Source: Saprospiraceae bacterium (GTDB lineage: Bacteria; Bacteroidota; Bacteroidia; Chitinophagales; Saprospiraceae). From it: a stretch of DNA of 25,717 nucleotides. Location: contig JALZVB010000081.1 of the NCBI GenBank assembly GCA_023300835.1, forward strand, positions 1-25,717, written 5' to 3'. The notes below the pieces were generated by a model, which was not told where the DNA came from, searched no databases, and saw nothing but the letters and a program-made list of their open reading frames with translations. The position numbers were made by a program, and so were the translations under genes. Position 1 is the stretch's first letter; each line of letters begins with the position of its first letter. Below are positions 16,701-24,098 of this stretch, piece after piece.

Positions 16701-18224
16701 ATGGCACAGAAAACAGACAATTACAAGAATAAAGGGTTTAAGAAAACCCCAACTAATGACTTTCAATACGGGAAGGTCATGCCTCAGGCACTAGAGCTTG
16801 AAGAGGTTGTCGTAGGAGCGGCTATGCTTGATAAAAATGCATTCTCTGTTATCGTAGAAAAACTCAAACCAGAAGCCTTCTACCTCAAGGCACATCAAGA
16901 GATTTTCACAGTAATGATGGAGATTTTCTCCGCCAATAAGGGAATAGATATTCTTACCGTGCATGAAGCGCTGCAGAAAAAAGGCATACTAGAGGAAATA
17001 GGAGGGATTAATTACCTCATGGAAATCACCAACAAGGTAGGGTCCGCAGCCAATATAGAATACCATGCTCAGATAATTCTTCAGAAGTTTATACAGCGAT
17101 CTCTGATAACTGTGTCTACGCAGACGATTACAGATGCGTTTGAAGATAGAAAGGATGTACTCGAGATGTTGGATGATGCTGAGCAAGGACTCTTTAACAT
17201 TACAGATCAGAACCTTAACACCGGTTTCCAGCGATTAAGCGAGGTTGCCGTTAAGGTACAACAAGAAATAGAGGCCCTATCCCAGCGAGAAGATGGCTTG
17301 ACCGGTGTTACAACGGGATTCAATGACCTGGATAAGATGACCAATGGCTGGCAAAGCTCAGATCTCATCATTATTGCCGCGAGACCAGGTATGGGTAAGA
17401 CAGCGTTTACGCTTTGTCTGGCTAACAATGCTGCCGCATCTGGCAAAGGGGTAGGTATCTTTTCTCTGGAGATGGCCGATAATCAATTGGTACAGAGGCT
17501 TATCGCCATGGATTCTATGATATCTGCCAGTAGGTTGAGAGAAGGGAAACTTGACAAAGAAGAGTGGCCAATTCTCCACTCATCCGTGGAAAAGCTATCC
17601 AATATGCCCATTTTTATCGATGATACACCGGGTATAAACATCTTTGAACTCAGGGCCAAGTGTCGTCGACTCAAGCAGAACCATAACATAGGGCTTGTCG
17701 TAATAGATTACTTACAGCTGATGAGTGCTGGAGATAGCTCCAAGAAAGGAAACAGGGAACAAGAGATATCTTCTATATCAAGAGCCCTCAAGGGAATGGC
17801 CAAGGAACTTAAGTTACCTGTTATTGCCTTATCACAATTGAGTAGGGCCGTAGAGACAAGGGGTGGCAACAAGAGACCACAGTTGTCGGATTTGAGGGAA
17901 TCTGGAGCCATCGAGCAGGATGCCGATATTGTAACATTTATATATAGACCAGATTACTACGAACTAGCGGATGGCGAAGAAATACAAGAAAATCTAGCAG
18001 AAATCATTATTGCCAAACATAGAAATGGTAGTCTAGGAACAGTAAATCTTCAGTTCTTAAAGCAATACGTGAAGTTTGTTAATAATGAAAATCTAGATTT
18101 TAGAAACATGTCTGGTGATGCGGGAAATATCTTTGGTGACGGCGGAGACAGTTTTATTACAAGACCGTCTAAGTTGAACATGGATTCCTCAGAAGGCGGA
18201 GAGGATATCTTCTTTGACAGTTAA
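16701..18224 (+). CDS. dnaB: replicative DNA helicase DnaB
   Basis: The 507-residue product is a standard DnaB, the hexameric 5'-3' helicase that unwinds the replication fork. The N-terminal domain begins at QALELEEVVVGAAMLDKNAF (about 29-48). The linker runs to about residue 195 and the RecA-like ATPase domain begins TGVTTGFNDLDKMTNGWQ. Walker A is ARPGMGKT (227-234), the Walker B region is VVIDYLQLM (333-341), and the conserved RPQLSDLRESGAIEQDADI lies at 392-410. The C-terminus is acidic and glycine-rich, a variable tail. Length matches other Bacteroidota DnaB and there is no intein. The first 25 residues are poorly conserved and basic. It is preceded by its own predicted promoter and followed 72 bp later by the pseudouridine synthase. 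Confidence 0.97.
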   Translation: MAQKTDNYKNKGFKKTPTNDFQYGKVMPQALELEEVVVGAAMLDKNAFSVIVEKLKPEAFYLKAHQEIFTVMMEIFSANKGIDILTVHEALQKKGILEEIGGINYLMEITNKVGSAANIEYHAQIILQKFIQRSLITVSTQTITDAFEDRKDVLEMLDDAEQGLFNITDQNLNTGFQRLSEVAVKVQQEIEALSQREDGLTGVTTGFNDLDKMTNGWQSSDLIIIAARPGMGKTAFTLCLANNAAASGKGVGIFSLEMADNQLVQRLIAMDSMISASRLREGKLDKEEWPILHSSVEKLSNMPIFIDDTPGINIFELRAKCRRLKQNHNIGLVVIDYLQLMSAGDSSKKGNREQEISSISRALKGMAKELKLPVIALSQLSRAVETRGGNKRPQLSDLRESGAIEQDADIVTFIYRPDYYELADGEEIQENLAEIIIAKHRNGSLGTVNLQFLKQYVKFVNNENLDFRNMSGDAGNIFGDGGDSFITRPSKLNMDSSEGGEDIFFDS

Positions 18225-18242
18225 AAACAGAAAGTGCGATGT

Positions 18243-18259
18243 TACTTTTGATAAAAGTA
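18243..18259. repeat. short hairpin between dnaB and the pseudouridine synthase gene
   Basis: TACTTTT and AAAAGTA flank GAT, a perfect 7-bp stem with a minimal loop. It is followed by ACTTCCATTCTTTT, so it might be a weak terminator, but the AT-rich stem makes this uncertain. Confidence 0.3.
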
Positions 18260-18296
18260 CTTCCATTCTTTTAAAACATACAAACCCTTTAGGAAT

Positions 18297-19013
18297 ATGA
18301 AAATGCGGTTGAATAAATATATAGCCCACTCTGGGGTATGTTCAAGAAGAAAGGCGGGCGACCTTGTTAAAAACGGTTTTATTACTGTCAATGGAGAACT
18401 AGAAAAGAACCCTGCTATCGAAGTGACTCACGAGGATAAAGTAGAATATCTAGGTAAAGTTGTAAAGCCTGTAATAAAGAAAACCTATCTGCTTCTCAAC
18501 AAGCCCAAAAACGTCATTACCACAATGAAGGACGAAAGAGGACGCAAAACCGTATGGGACATTGTAGAATCTAAGGTAGAAGGAAAGGTGTTTCCGGTAG
18601 GGAGGCTAGACAGGAATACAACTGGCTTATTATTATTAACTAATGATGGAGACCTAACACAACAGCTTTCTCACCCAAAAACAAAGGTTAAAAAGATATA
18701 CGAGGTTGTTTTAGAAAGACCTTTAGAAGAGAAAGATCTCGCCACTATTTCACGTGGTGTTATGCTAGAAGACGGCTTAGCTAAGGTGGATGTCATCAGT
18801 TATATACAAGAAAAGAGTCCTAGACATATCGGTATCCAACTCCACAGTGGTAAGAATCGCATAATCAGGCGGATATTTGAACATATGAAGTATGAAATAG
18901 AGACCTTAGATAGGGTCTATTTTGCTGGATTAACCAAAAAGGATCTCCCTAGAGGGTGGAGTAGATTCCTGAAACCTAAGGAAGTGATCATGTTAAAGCA
19001 TTTTACAAAGTAA
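18297..19013 (+). CDS. RsuA/RluB-type rRNA pseudouridine synthase
   Basis: At 238 residues it shows the family order: an S4 RNA-binding domain at 3-50 (MRLNKYIAHSGVCSRRKAGDL, FITVNGE) and a catalytic domain from about 63. The catalytic aspartate is Asp105 in VGRLDRNTTGLLLLTNDGDL. KTKVKKIYEVVL and the C-terminal HIGIQLHSGKNRIIRRIF motif complete the fold. The family converts specific uridines in 23S rRNA (RluB, RluE, RluF) or 16S rRNA (RsuA) to pseudouridine; sequence alone does not fix which, although RluB is the usual call in Bacteroidota. Two ATGs, at 18297 and 18303, are both reasonable starts. It is followed 21 bp later by a small gene with its own promoter-like element. Confidence 0.93.
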   Translation: MKMRLNKYIAHSGVCSRRKAGDLVKNGFITVNGELEKNPAIEVTHEDKVEYLGKVVKPVIKKTYLLLNKPKNVITTMKDERGRKTVWDIVESKVEGKVFPVGRLDRNTTGLLLLTNDGDLTQQLSHPKTKVKKIYEVVLERPLEEKDLATISRGVMLEDGLAKVDVISYIQEKSPRHIGIQLHSGKNRIIRRIFEHMKYEIETLDRVYFAGLTKKDLPRGWSRFLKPKEVIMLKHFTK

Positions 19014-19018
19014 GCATC

Positions 19019-19026
19019 TATATTTG
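19019..19026 (+). promoter_or_regulatory. TATATTTG element immediately before the 122-residue gene
   Basis: TATATTTG matches TAnnTTTG exactly and ends 8 bases before the ATG at 19035. Transcription would start close to the start codon, so the mRNA may be leaderless or nearly so. No -33 element is obvious. Confidence 0.4.
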
Positions 19027-19034
19027 CAGCCGTG

Positions 19035-19403
19035 ATGGAAGCGTGGGAATTAGAATTCAAGTGGTTACAACTTAAGCATAGACTTACTAAGCTTATGTCA
19101 GGTAGTAAAATGCCGGAACTTAAGAGTATCCTATTCTTAATAGGTGTTCAGGAATATGGAACCGTAAGAAAGGACTTCTCCAAAGAAGAGAAAAGAGACA
19201 TGATGCATATTGCCGCCTGTTCATTGCTAGAAACAAGGGGATATTATAATTTTGCTGGACGAGATGATGAGGGTTGGCCACACTGGGATGTTGCCATGCC
19301 ATTTGATATAAAAGGCCTAGGAGAACAAGAACACATACTCAAGGAATGTATTATTGAGTATTTCGGCAAGCTTGATAATATGACAGAGTTAGAAGAAGAA
19401 TAA
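19035..19403 (+). CDS. small conserved-looking hypothetical protein
   Basis: I do not recognise a named family. The ATG at 19035 gives 122 residues; a GTG directly before it is an alternative. The sequence is rich in helix formers at the start (MEAWELEFKWLQLKHRLTKLM), then LKSILFLIGVQEYG and a tail of acidic residues (TELEEE). The central part FAGRDDEGWPHWDVAMPFDIKG has clustered aromatic and acidic residues that look conserved. There is no signal peptide or membrane segment, so it is cytosolic. Codon use and composition resemble its neighbours. It lies between the pseudouridine synthase and cyclophilin genes but has a promoter-like element of its own, so operon membership says little about its job. 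Confidence 0.75.
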   Translation: MEAWELEFKWLQLKHRLTKLMSGSKMPELKSILFLIGVQEYGTVRKDFSKEEKRDMMHIAACSLLETRGYYNFAGRDDEGWPHWDVAMPFDIKGLGEQEHILKECIIEYFGKLDNMTELEEE

Positions 19404-19467
19404 AAAGACTTTTTTATAAAACATTAGAATAGAACCCTTACGGTTAAAACAAAATTACTTTAGAGAT

Positions 19468-20112
19468 ATGAAAAAATTGATCTTTCTTTTATTGGTTTTA
19501 GGTACGATAATGTCTTGTTCACCTAAGCAACAGTTAATACTTTTAGAAACAGATTATGGTAACATGGAGATCAAACTCTATGACTCAACACCTCAACATA
19601 AAGCCAACTTTCTTAAGCTTGCTCAAGAAGGTTTCTATGATGGTACGCTTTTTCACCGTGTTATAAATGGTTTTATGGTACAAGGAGGAGATCCAGAATC
19701 TAAGGGAGCTACTGCTGACCAGAGGTTAGGAACAGGCGGACCAGGTTATTTAGTGCCAGCAGAGATAGGTGGTAAGCACTTCAAAGGTACATTAGCTGCA
19801 GCTAGAACAGGTGGACCAAGTAATCCTGAGAAAAAATCTTCAGGATCTCAGTTTTACATTGTACACGGTAAAACCGTTGATGATGCACAGTTAGATCAAT
19901 TGAGCAGCCAGAAGGGTATTACATATACGCCAGAAGAAAGAGCGAGATATAAAAAAGATGGTGGGGTTGCCTTTCTTGATAATGATTATACCGTATTCGG
20001 CGAAATTGTATCAGGAATGGAAGTTGTCGATAAGATTGCCACTACTCAAATAGGTAACTCTGACAGACCCGCCAAAGATGTTGCAATGAAAGTATCGATT
20101 ATTAATAAATAA
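19468..20112 (+). CDS. cyclophilin-type peptidyl-prolyl isomerase lipoprotein
   Basis: The 214-residue product begins with a lipoprotein signal, MKKLIFLLLVLGTIMSC (Cys17). The cyclophilin domain covers about 24-212. The active-site segment FHRVINGFMVQGGD holds the catalytic Arg and substrate-binding Phe/Gln, SGSQFYIVHG follows, and VFGEIVSGMEVVDKI closes the fold. It should catalyse cis-trans isomerisation at prolines and help fold exported proteins in the periplasm or at the outer membrane. A segment of about 35 residues between FYIVHG and FLDNDYTVFG (GKTVDDAQLDQL...YKKDGG) is an insertion seen in Bacteroidota cyclophilins. A second, related gene follows, separated by a long inverted repeat. 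Confidence 0.93.
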   Translation: MKKLIFLLLVLGTIMSCSPKQQLILLETDYGNMEIKLYDSTPQHKANFLKLAQEGFYDGTLFHRVINGFMVQGGDPESKGATADQRLGTGGPGYLVPAEIGGKHFKGTLAAARTGGPSNPEKKSSGSQFYIVHGKTVDDAQLDQLSSQKGITYTPEERARYKKDGGVAFLDNDYTVFGEIVSGMEVVDKIATTQIGNSDRPAKDVAMKVSIINK

Positions 20113-20121
20113 GCTAATTTG

Positions 20122-20185
20122 ATATCATTACTGTTTCAGAATGTCACTTATGTTCAAGTGCGACATCTTGAAACAGTAATGATAT
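20122..20185. repeat. long inverted repeat between tandem cyclophilin genes
   Basis: The 17-base arm ATATCATTACTGTTTCA (20122-20138) is matched perfectly by TGAAACAGTAATGATAT (20169-20185). Further in, ATGTC/GACAT and ACTT/AAGT also pair after a 2-base mismatch and a small bulge, leaving a loop of about six bases. It starts ten bases after the upstream stop codon. There is no proper T-run after it (ATAGCTTTTC), so it is at best an unusual terminator; it could also be an mRNA-processing hairpin or an operator. Confidence 0.8.
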
Positions 20186-20196
20186 ATAGCTTTTCA

Positions 20197-21078
20197 ATGA
20201 AGTTCAGAGTGAAGAGATTCTCGATATATATCATCTGTTTGACAATGTTTTCTTGTGCTAGACCTATAGCTGAGTTTGCAATTCCTGCATCTAGCAATAC
20301 AGCACCTGTAGAACTTACATTTGACAATAGATCTGAACAAGCTGAAGACTATATATGGCGACTCGACGAGAAAGTTGTCTCACGAGAATCCATATATAGT
20401 CATCAGTTTATTAACTCTGGTCGGTATATCATATCACTTGAAGCCATCAAGGGCGGAAAGTCAACTACCAAAAAACAAGAAGTTATCATCAATGCCCCTG
20501 AAAAGTGTCATGTATTGATGGAGACCTCACTGGGTAATATGACCTTCGAGCTAAGCGAAAAAACCCAAGGACACCTTAAGAACTTTACAGCCCTTATCGA
20601 ATCTGGATACTATAACGGATTAGCTTTTCATAGAGTCATAGATGGGTTTATGGTGCAAGGAGGTAATGACAATACAAGAAAAGAAAAGAAAAAATACGAT
20701 TACCCAGCAACTATCCCCCACGAGATAGACCCTACTTTACACCATTACCAAGGGGCACTGGCTGCTGCAAGAATGCCAGATAGTGTAAACCCTGAGAAAG
20801 CATCCTCCGGGACCCAATTCTATATCGTCGAAGGTACTGCTCAGAAAACCAAAGGACTCAATAAAATGGCCGCTTCTAAGCTTTTTACCTATACCCAAGA
20901 ACAACTTGACAAGTATATAGAGATAGGAGGAGCGCCGCAACTAGATGGAGAATATACCGTTTTTGGGTATCTCGTATCTGGAATACATGTATTAGAAAAA
21001 ATATCTTCTGTAGAAACGGACAAAACAGACAAACCTAATGAAGATGTTCGTATAATTGATATCAAATTTATCCAATAA
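20197..21078 (+). CDS. PKD-like domain plus cyclophilin lipoprotein (peptidyl-prolyl isomerase)
   Basis: The ATG at 20197 gives 293 residues with a lipoprotein signal, MKFRVKRFSIYIICLTMFSC (Cys20); in-frame starts at 20179 and TTG 20119 fall inside the inverted repeat and would lengthen the signal. Residues about 28-105 resemble a PKD domain (APVELTFDNRSE...YIWRLDEK...YSHQFINSGRYIISLEA). A cyclophilin domain follows from about 110, with FHRVIDGFMVQGG, SSGTQFYIVEG and YTVFGYLVSGIHVLEKI. It is clearly a duplicate of the upstream cyclophilin, with the same insertion before the VFG strand, plus the extra immunoglobulin-like module. It likely acts in the periplasm or at the outer membrane on exported proteins. 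The kinase gene begins 14 bp after its stop. Confidence 0.9.
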   Translation: MKFRVKRFSIYIICLTMFSCARPIAEFAIPASSNTAPVELTFDNRSEQAEDYIWRLDEKVVSRESIYSHQFINSGRYIISLEAIKGGKSTTKKQEVIINAPEKCHVLMETSLGNMTFELSEKTQGHLKNFTALIESGYYNGLAFHRVIDGFMVQGGNDNTRKEKKKYDYPATIPHEIDPTLHHYQGALAAARMPDSVNPEKASSGTQFYIVEGTAQKTKGLNKMAASKLFTYTQEQLDKYIEIGGAPQLDGEYTVFGYLVSGIHVLEKISSVETDKTDKPNEDVRIIDIKFIQ

Positions 21079-21092
21079 CAACACAGCGTGCA

Positions 21093-21836
21093 ATGAGTAA
21101 TATACTTGGAATTGATGTAGGTGGCTCAGGAATAAAGGCAGGCATAGTAAATGTCGATACAGGTGAAATGATAACAGATCGCCATAAAATATTAACCCCT
21201 TATAAGTCTCCTAAAGACTTCATGATTAATGTCATTAATGAACTAGTGACACATTTTGATTGGAAAGGCAAACCCATTGGCATAGGCTTTCCAGCCGTTA
21301 TTATGGACGGTCACTCTAAGACAGCAAATAACATTCATGAAACATTTATAGGTTTTCCCATTACTCAAGCTATAGAACAGGCCACACAATGTAAAACTGT
21401 TGTTATTAATGATGCTGATGCCGCCGGAATATGCGAAATAACTTGCAGAAAAGGTATCAACACTGATGGTACAGTTATATTGTTAACACTAGGAACAGGT
21501 ATCGGGTCAGCCGTATTCGTAGATGGAAAACTCCTCACTAATACAGAATTAGGGCAAATCATTTTCAATGGAGAAGTAGCAGAAAAACTTATTTCTAGTG
21601 TCGCCAGAGAAAAAAGAGAGATAAGTTGGAAGCAATATGGTGTTGAACTGGGTCAATATCTAGACTATATCGACAAGCTGTTTTGTCCAAAACAGATTAT
21701 CATTGGCGGTGGAATAAGTAAAGTCTTTGATAAATACAAAGCTGGTTTTCCTAAACATATGAATATAATCGCAGCGGATCAACTCAACAATGCTGGAATC
21801 GTAGGTGCTGCAATGGCCTCAAAAGTATATGGTTAA
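21093..21836 (+). CDS. ppgK: ROK-family kinase, polyphosphate-glucokinase-like
   Basis: The 247-residue protein has the ASKHA phosphate motif IDVGGSGIKAG near residue 7, a catalytic-aspartate region VVINDADAAG (Asp107), LLTLGTGIGSAVFVDGKL (phosphate 2, about 131-147), NTELGQIIFNGE, and a C-terminal IIIGGGISKVFDKY...NNAGIVGAAMA. Length and segments such as TELG, ISWKQYG and NAGIVGAAMA fit polyphosphate glucokinases, which phosphorylate glucose using polyphosphate (some also ATP). The ROK zinc motif CxCGxxGCxE is absent, as in PPGK. The residue after ELG is Gln rather than the usual His, so the sugar or donor could differ. It is cytosolic and, with 14 bp between genes, probably read from the transcript of the upstream cyclophilin. 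Confidence 0.82.
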   Translation: MSNILGIDVGGSGIKAGIVNVDTGEMITDRHKILTPYKSPKDFMINVINELVTHFDWKGKPIGIGFPAVIMDGHSKTANNIHETFIGFPITQAIEQATQCKTVVINDADAAGICEITCRKGINTDGTVILLTLGTGIGSAVFVDGKLLTNTELGQIIFNGEVAEKLISSVAREKREISWKQYGVELGQYLDYIDKLFCPKQIIIGGGISKVFDKYKAGFPKHMNIIAADQLNNAGIVGAAMASKVYG

Positions 21837-22079
21837 GCTTATTTTGTACTGCATTACACTTTGGGCTTACGAACACATTGCCTTTAAATTTCAGACTTGC
21901 GCACCTACCTATGTTCAAAGTACATGTTATAGTTAGGTGTACCTATTCCTTCCCTCTTTAGACAATCGGTTTAGGCTATCGGTTTCGAACAAGAATTCAT
22001 TTTCAATGAAACCTTTCGATCAAGCCTTAAGTTAAACAAATTTCTTTTTAAGTATTTAGCATACCTAAGCTTAACTGGT

Positions 22080-23033
22080 CTACTTCTTAAGACCTATTTC
22101 TCTCAGCCTTTGGTCCAGATACTCTCCAGCAGTAATAGACTCATAAGCCAATGGCCTATCTTCAGTAACACAACTTTCTAGACAAGTCAAGTCCATCTCG
22201 CTACGTGGATGTAAAAAGAACGGTATACTTAACCTAGGCACATGCCACAACTCCTTAGGTGGGTTTACAACCCTATGTGTTGTAGACTTAAGGTAATTGT
22301 TGGTCAATCGTTGTAACATATCACCTACATTGATTACAATCTCATTTTCCTCAGGTGTAATATCTAACCATTCGTTATCAGCATTAAGCAATTGTAATCC
22401 TCCCGCTGATGCACCTACAAGCAACGTAATGAGGTTAATGTCCTCGTGTTGTTCTGATCTAATCGCAGATTTAGGCTCATTAGTAAGTGGAGGATAATGT
22501 ATTGACCTTAGAATACTGTTTCCCTCAGATATATAGTTATCAAAATAACCTTCTTCTAGATTTAGGTGTAATGCAATCGCTTGTAACAAAGCGCCTCCTG
22601 ATTTCTCAAATGCCTTATATAATTGTTCAGACAAGTTGTTAAACTCAGGAACCTCGTCCACTTTTACATTATCTGGATACTCTGCCTTTCTTGCATGACC
22701 TGGATCGACATATTGCCCTATCTGAAAGAACTCCTTCAGGTCTGCTACTTGAGAATGCTTAGCATGCTCTATTCCAAAAGCCGTATAACCTCTCTGTCCA
22801 GCTAGACCATCCAATAGATATCCTCTCTTTTTTGTAACAGGAAGTGAGAAAAACTCTTTGGAACGGTTATAAAAACCATCGACTACCTCTTGTGGTACAC
22901 CATGATTAACAACACCTACAAATCCGACCTTATGAAATGCGTCGCCTATCTCGTTGACAAACTCTTGTCTCTGAGCATCTGTTCCTTTTGTAAATTTATC
23001 TAGGTCTACAACGGGTATAGTACGTTTCTGCAT
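22080..23033 (-). CDS. 2-oxoglutarate/Fe(II)-dependent oxygenase, isopenicillin-N-synthase-like
   Basis: The 317-residue product has both family domains: the N-terminal DIOX_N region (IPVVDLDKFTKG...VGFVGVVNHGVP, about 6-47) and the C-terminal 2OG-Fe(II) oxygenase jelly roll. Iron ligands are visible as His196 and Asp198 in SEQHEDINLITLLVG and His253 in STTHRVVNP. The 2-oxoglutarate-binding Arg-x-Ser is RLS at 267-269. The enzyme should use oxygen and 2-oxoglutarate to hydroxylate or oxidise a small molecule; the substrate cannot be read from the sequence and no biosynthetic cluster surrounds it. It is single, with its own promoter at 23053-23078. The 243-bp gap downstream to the convergent kinase gene (21837-22079) shows only short repeats (ATCGGTTT twice, a TTCATT/AATGAA stem). 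Confidence 0.9.
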   Translation of the reverse strand: MQKRTIPVVDLDKFTKGTDAQRQEFVNEIGDAFHKVGFVGVVNHGVPQEVVDGFYNRSKEFFSLPVTKKRGYLLDGLAGQRGYTAFGIEHAKHSQVADLKEFFQIGQYVDPGHARKAEYPDNVKVDEVPEFNNLSEQLYKAFEKSGGALLQAIALHLNLEEGYFDNYISEGNSILRSIHYPPLTNEPKSAIRSEQHEDINLITLLVGASAGGLQLLNADNEWLDITPEENEIVINVGDMLQRLTNNYLKSTTHRVVNPPKELWHVPRLSIPFFLHPRSEMDLTCLESCVTEDRPLAYESITAGEYLDQRLREIGLKK

Positions 23034-23052
23034 GATGTTATTTTTCTAATTA

Positions 23053-23078
23053 CAAAGATAAGCTATTCTCTTTGTCAA
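23053..23078 (-). promoter_or_regulatory. predicted promoter of the 2OG oxygenase gene
   Basis: On the minus strand TTGACA (23078-23073) lies upstream of TATCTTTG (23060-23053), an exact TAnnTTTG. The 15-base gap from TTG to the -7 element is shorter than usual. Transcription would start near 23046, leaving a 13-base leader. Confidence 0.5.
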
Positions 23079-23171
23079 TAAAAGAGGGCCTTATTTGTTA
23101 GCTAGTTTACGTTTTTTAACATTTCGGTAAATAAAACTGACACCTTTAAGACATCAAATGAAATGCCAAGG

Positions 23172-23200
23172 TTTCGATATGTTAAAGTGACCTATATTTG
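23172..23200 (+). promoter_or_regulatory. predicted plus-strand promoter of a small RNA
   Basis: TATATTTG (23193-23200) is an exact TAnnTTTG and TTTCG (23172-23176) lies 21 bases upstream, the same arrangement and spacing as at dnaB. No protein gene follows on this strand before the terminator at 23409. Confidence 0.45.
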
Positions 23201-23206
23201 AATCAG

Positions 23207-23439
23207 CAACTAAAAAACCAGGGCCTGTTGAAATAAGCTCACCAAGATATATCTATCTATCCAACAAAACCTGTGTGGTTGATCGACTAATCAACCTTAA
23301 AAAACACTTTTTATTTTAATTAAACGACAATGGAATATCCAACTTGTTTATTAACAAGTTCGAGATAACTGCCATTATTATTAGAATAAAGACTTAACGC
23401 AAGTTTATAAGGAGATCTTTAATTGGGTCTCCTTTTTTT
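23207..23439 (+). ncRNA. candidate structured small RNA, about 230 nt, family unknown
   Basis: The 429-bp gap 23034-23462 has no normal gene. On the plus strand it shows, in order, a promoter-like element, a hairpin GGTTGAT/ATCAACC (23277-23296), a perfect 20-base hairpin at 23341-23360 (AACTTGTT, TATT loop, AACAAGTT), and a rho-independent terminator (23409-23439). That order is what an independently transcribed RNA gene would show. It matches neither tmRNA, RNase P nor SRP RNA signatures that I know. A 12-codon frame (ATG at 23330, stop ending 23368) overlaps the second hairpin and could be a tiny peptide, but there is no other support for it. The 5' end is inferred from the promoter position. 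Confidence 0.45.
23409..23439 (+). terminator. rho-independent terminator on the plus strand
   Basis: AAGGAGA (23409-23415) pairs with TCTCCTT (23428-23434) around a 12-base loop, followed by a run of T to 23439. On the other strand the stem is followed by TTATAAAC, a poor U-tract, so it serves the plus strand best; it could act weakly for gldD, which ends 24 bp away. Confidence 0.75.
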
Positions 23440-23462
23440 ATGCCCCATTATCAACACTGTTC

Positions 23463-24062
23463 TTATCTCCATTCAAATGTCCCTATCATACGTGCTATAT
23501 CTTCTTTAAGAAAGTCATAAACCGGGGCAATAGAATCTCTATTGATTTTATCTTTAAAGTAAAGGCTCCCTCTCAGAAAATGTGTTGTACTATCTGTTAA
23601 GAAAAACTGTATCGGTGTAGCCACAGGCCCACCCAACTCAAACAACAAGCCATGAACATCCTTCTCTGGGTATTCTATCCTCAACTCATCTCTATAGTCC
23701 GCTTTAATATTATGCTTGTCTGCCATTTCAAAGGCATCTTGTATGAGCTTTTCAAAATAGGCACTGTTCTTTACGGGGTGATAAGAGAAATGTAAATATG
23801 CATTGAGCGACTCACAATACATATCAAACCAACAAGGGTTTATTTTCTCATTTGCAGCAGCTGAAGTATCCTTGATAAATAAAAAGTAGTCCGGACTTTC
23901 CATCGTAAACATACAATCAGCTTGGTCCGTAAGCGTATAACTTTTCTCTGGATAGATAACCCTAGGATATATTCTTGGCTTGGGTAATTGTACCGGCGCC
24001 TCTCCACAACCTATTGTGAAAAGTATTAATAAGAGTGACACGATTATCTTGTTATTACTCAT
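23463..24062 (-). CDS. gldD: gliding motility lipoprotein GldD
   Basis: From the ATG at 24062 the product has 199 residues, with lipoprotein signal MSNNKIIVSLLLILFTIGC (Cys19); an ATG at 24077 would add five residues. The mature part follows the GldD pattern I know: PKPRIYPRVIYPEKSY, a CMFTMESPDY strand, PCWFDMYC, AYLHFSYHPV, DAFEMADKHNIKAD, and near the end QFFLTDSTTHFLRGSLYFKD and DSIAPVYDFLKEDI. GldD is an inner- or outer-membrane-associated lipoprotein required for gliding and linked to type IX secretion in Flavobacterium. Here it is not next to gldE, ssb or mutY, its common neighbours in Flavobacteriia, but follows a glycosyltransferase by 36 bp in the same direction. An AGGAGG lies between the two genes. 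Confidence 0.88.
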   Translation of the reverse strand: MSNNKIIVSLLLILFTIGCGEAPVQLPKPRIYPRVIYPEKSYTLTDQADCMFTMESPDYFLFIKDTSAAANEKINPCWFDMYCESLNAYLHFSYHPVKNSAYFEKLIQDAFEMADKHNIKADYRDELRIEYPEKDVHGLLFELGGPVATPIQFFLTDSTTHFLRGSLYFKDKINRDSIAPVYDFLKEDIARMIGTFEWR

Positions 24063-24098
24063 ATGCTCAATATACATGAAGTCAATTATTGTAGCCTC

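Noticed and set aside
16989..17911. Several minus-strand open frames within dnaB
   Set aside because: They overlap a strongly conserved helicase gene and show no protein features of their own.
20321..20518. A 65-codon plus-strand frame inside the second cyclophilin gene
   Set aside because: It is out of frame with a well-supported PKD-cyclophilin gene and has no motif.
21837..22079. Short repeats (ATCGGTTT twice; CACCTA/TAGGTG; TTCATT/AATGAA) as a bidirectional terminator between convergent genes
   Set aside because: Stems are only 6 bp with long loops and no T-runs; such repeats are expected by chance in AT-rich DNA.
23330..23368. 12-codon open frame as a leader peptide
   Set aside because: No ribosome-binding or family support, and no regulated gene follows on that strand.
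23207..23439. tmRNA, RNase P or SRP RNA
   Set aside because: None of the conserved sequence signatures I know for these RNAs is present and the length does not fit tmRNA or RNase P.
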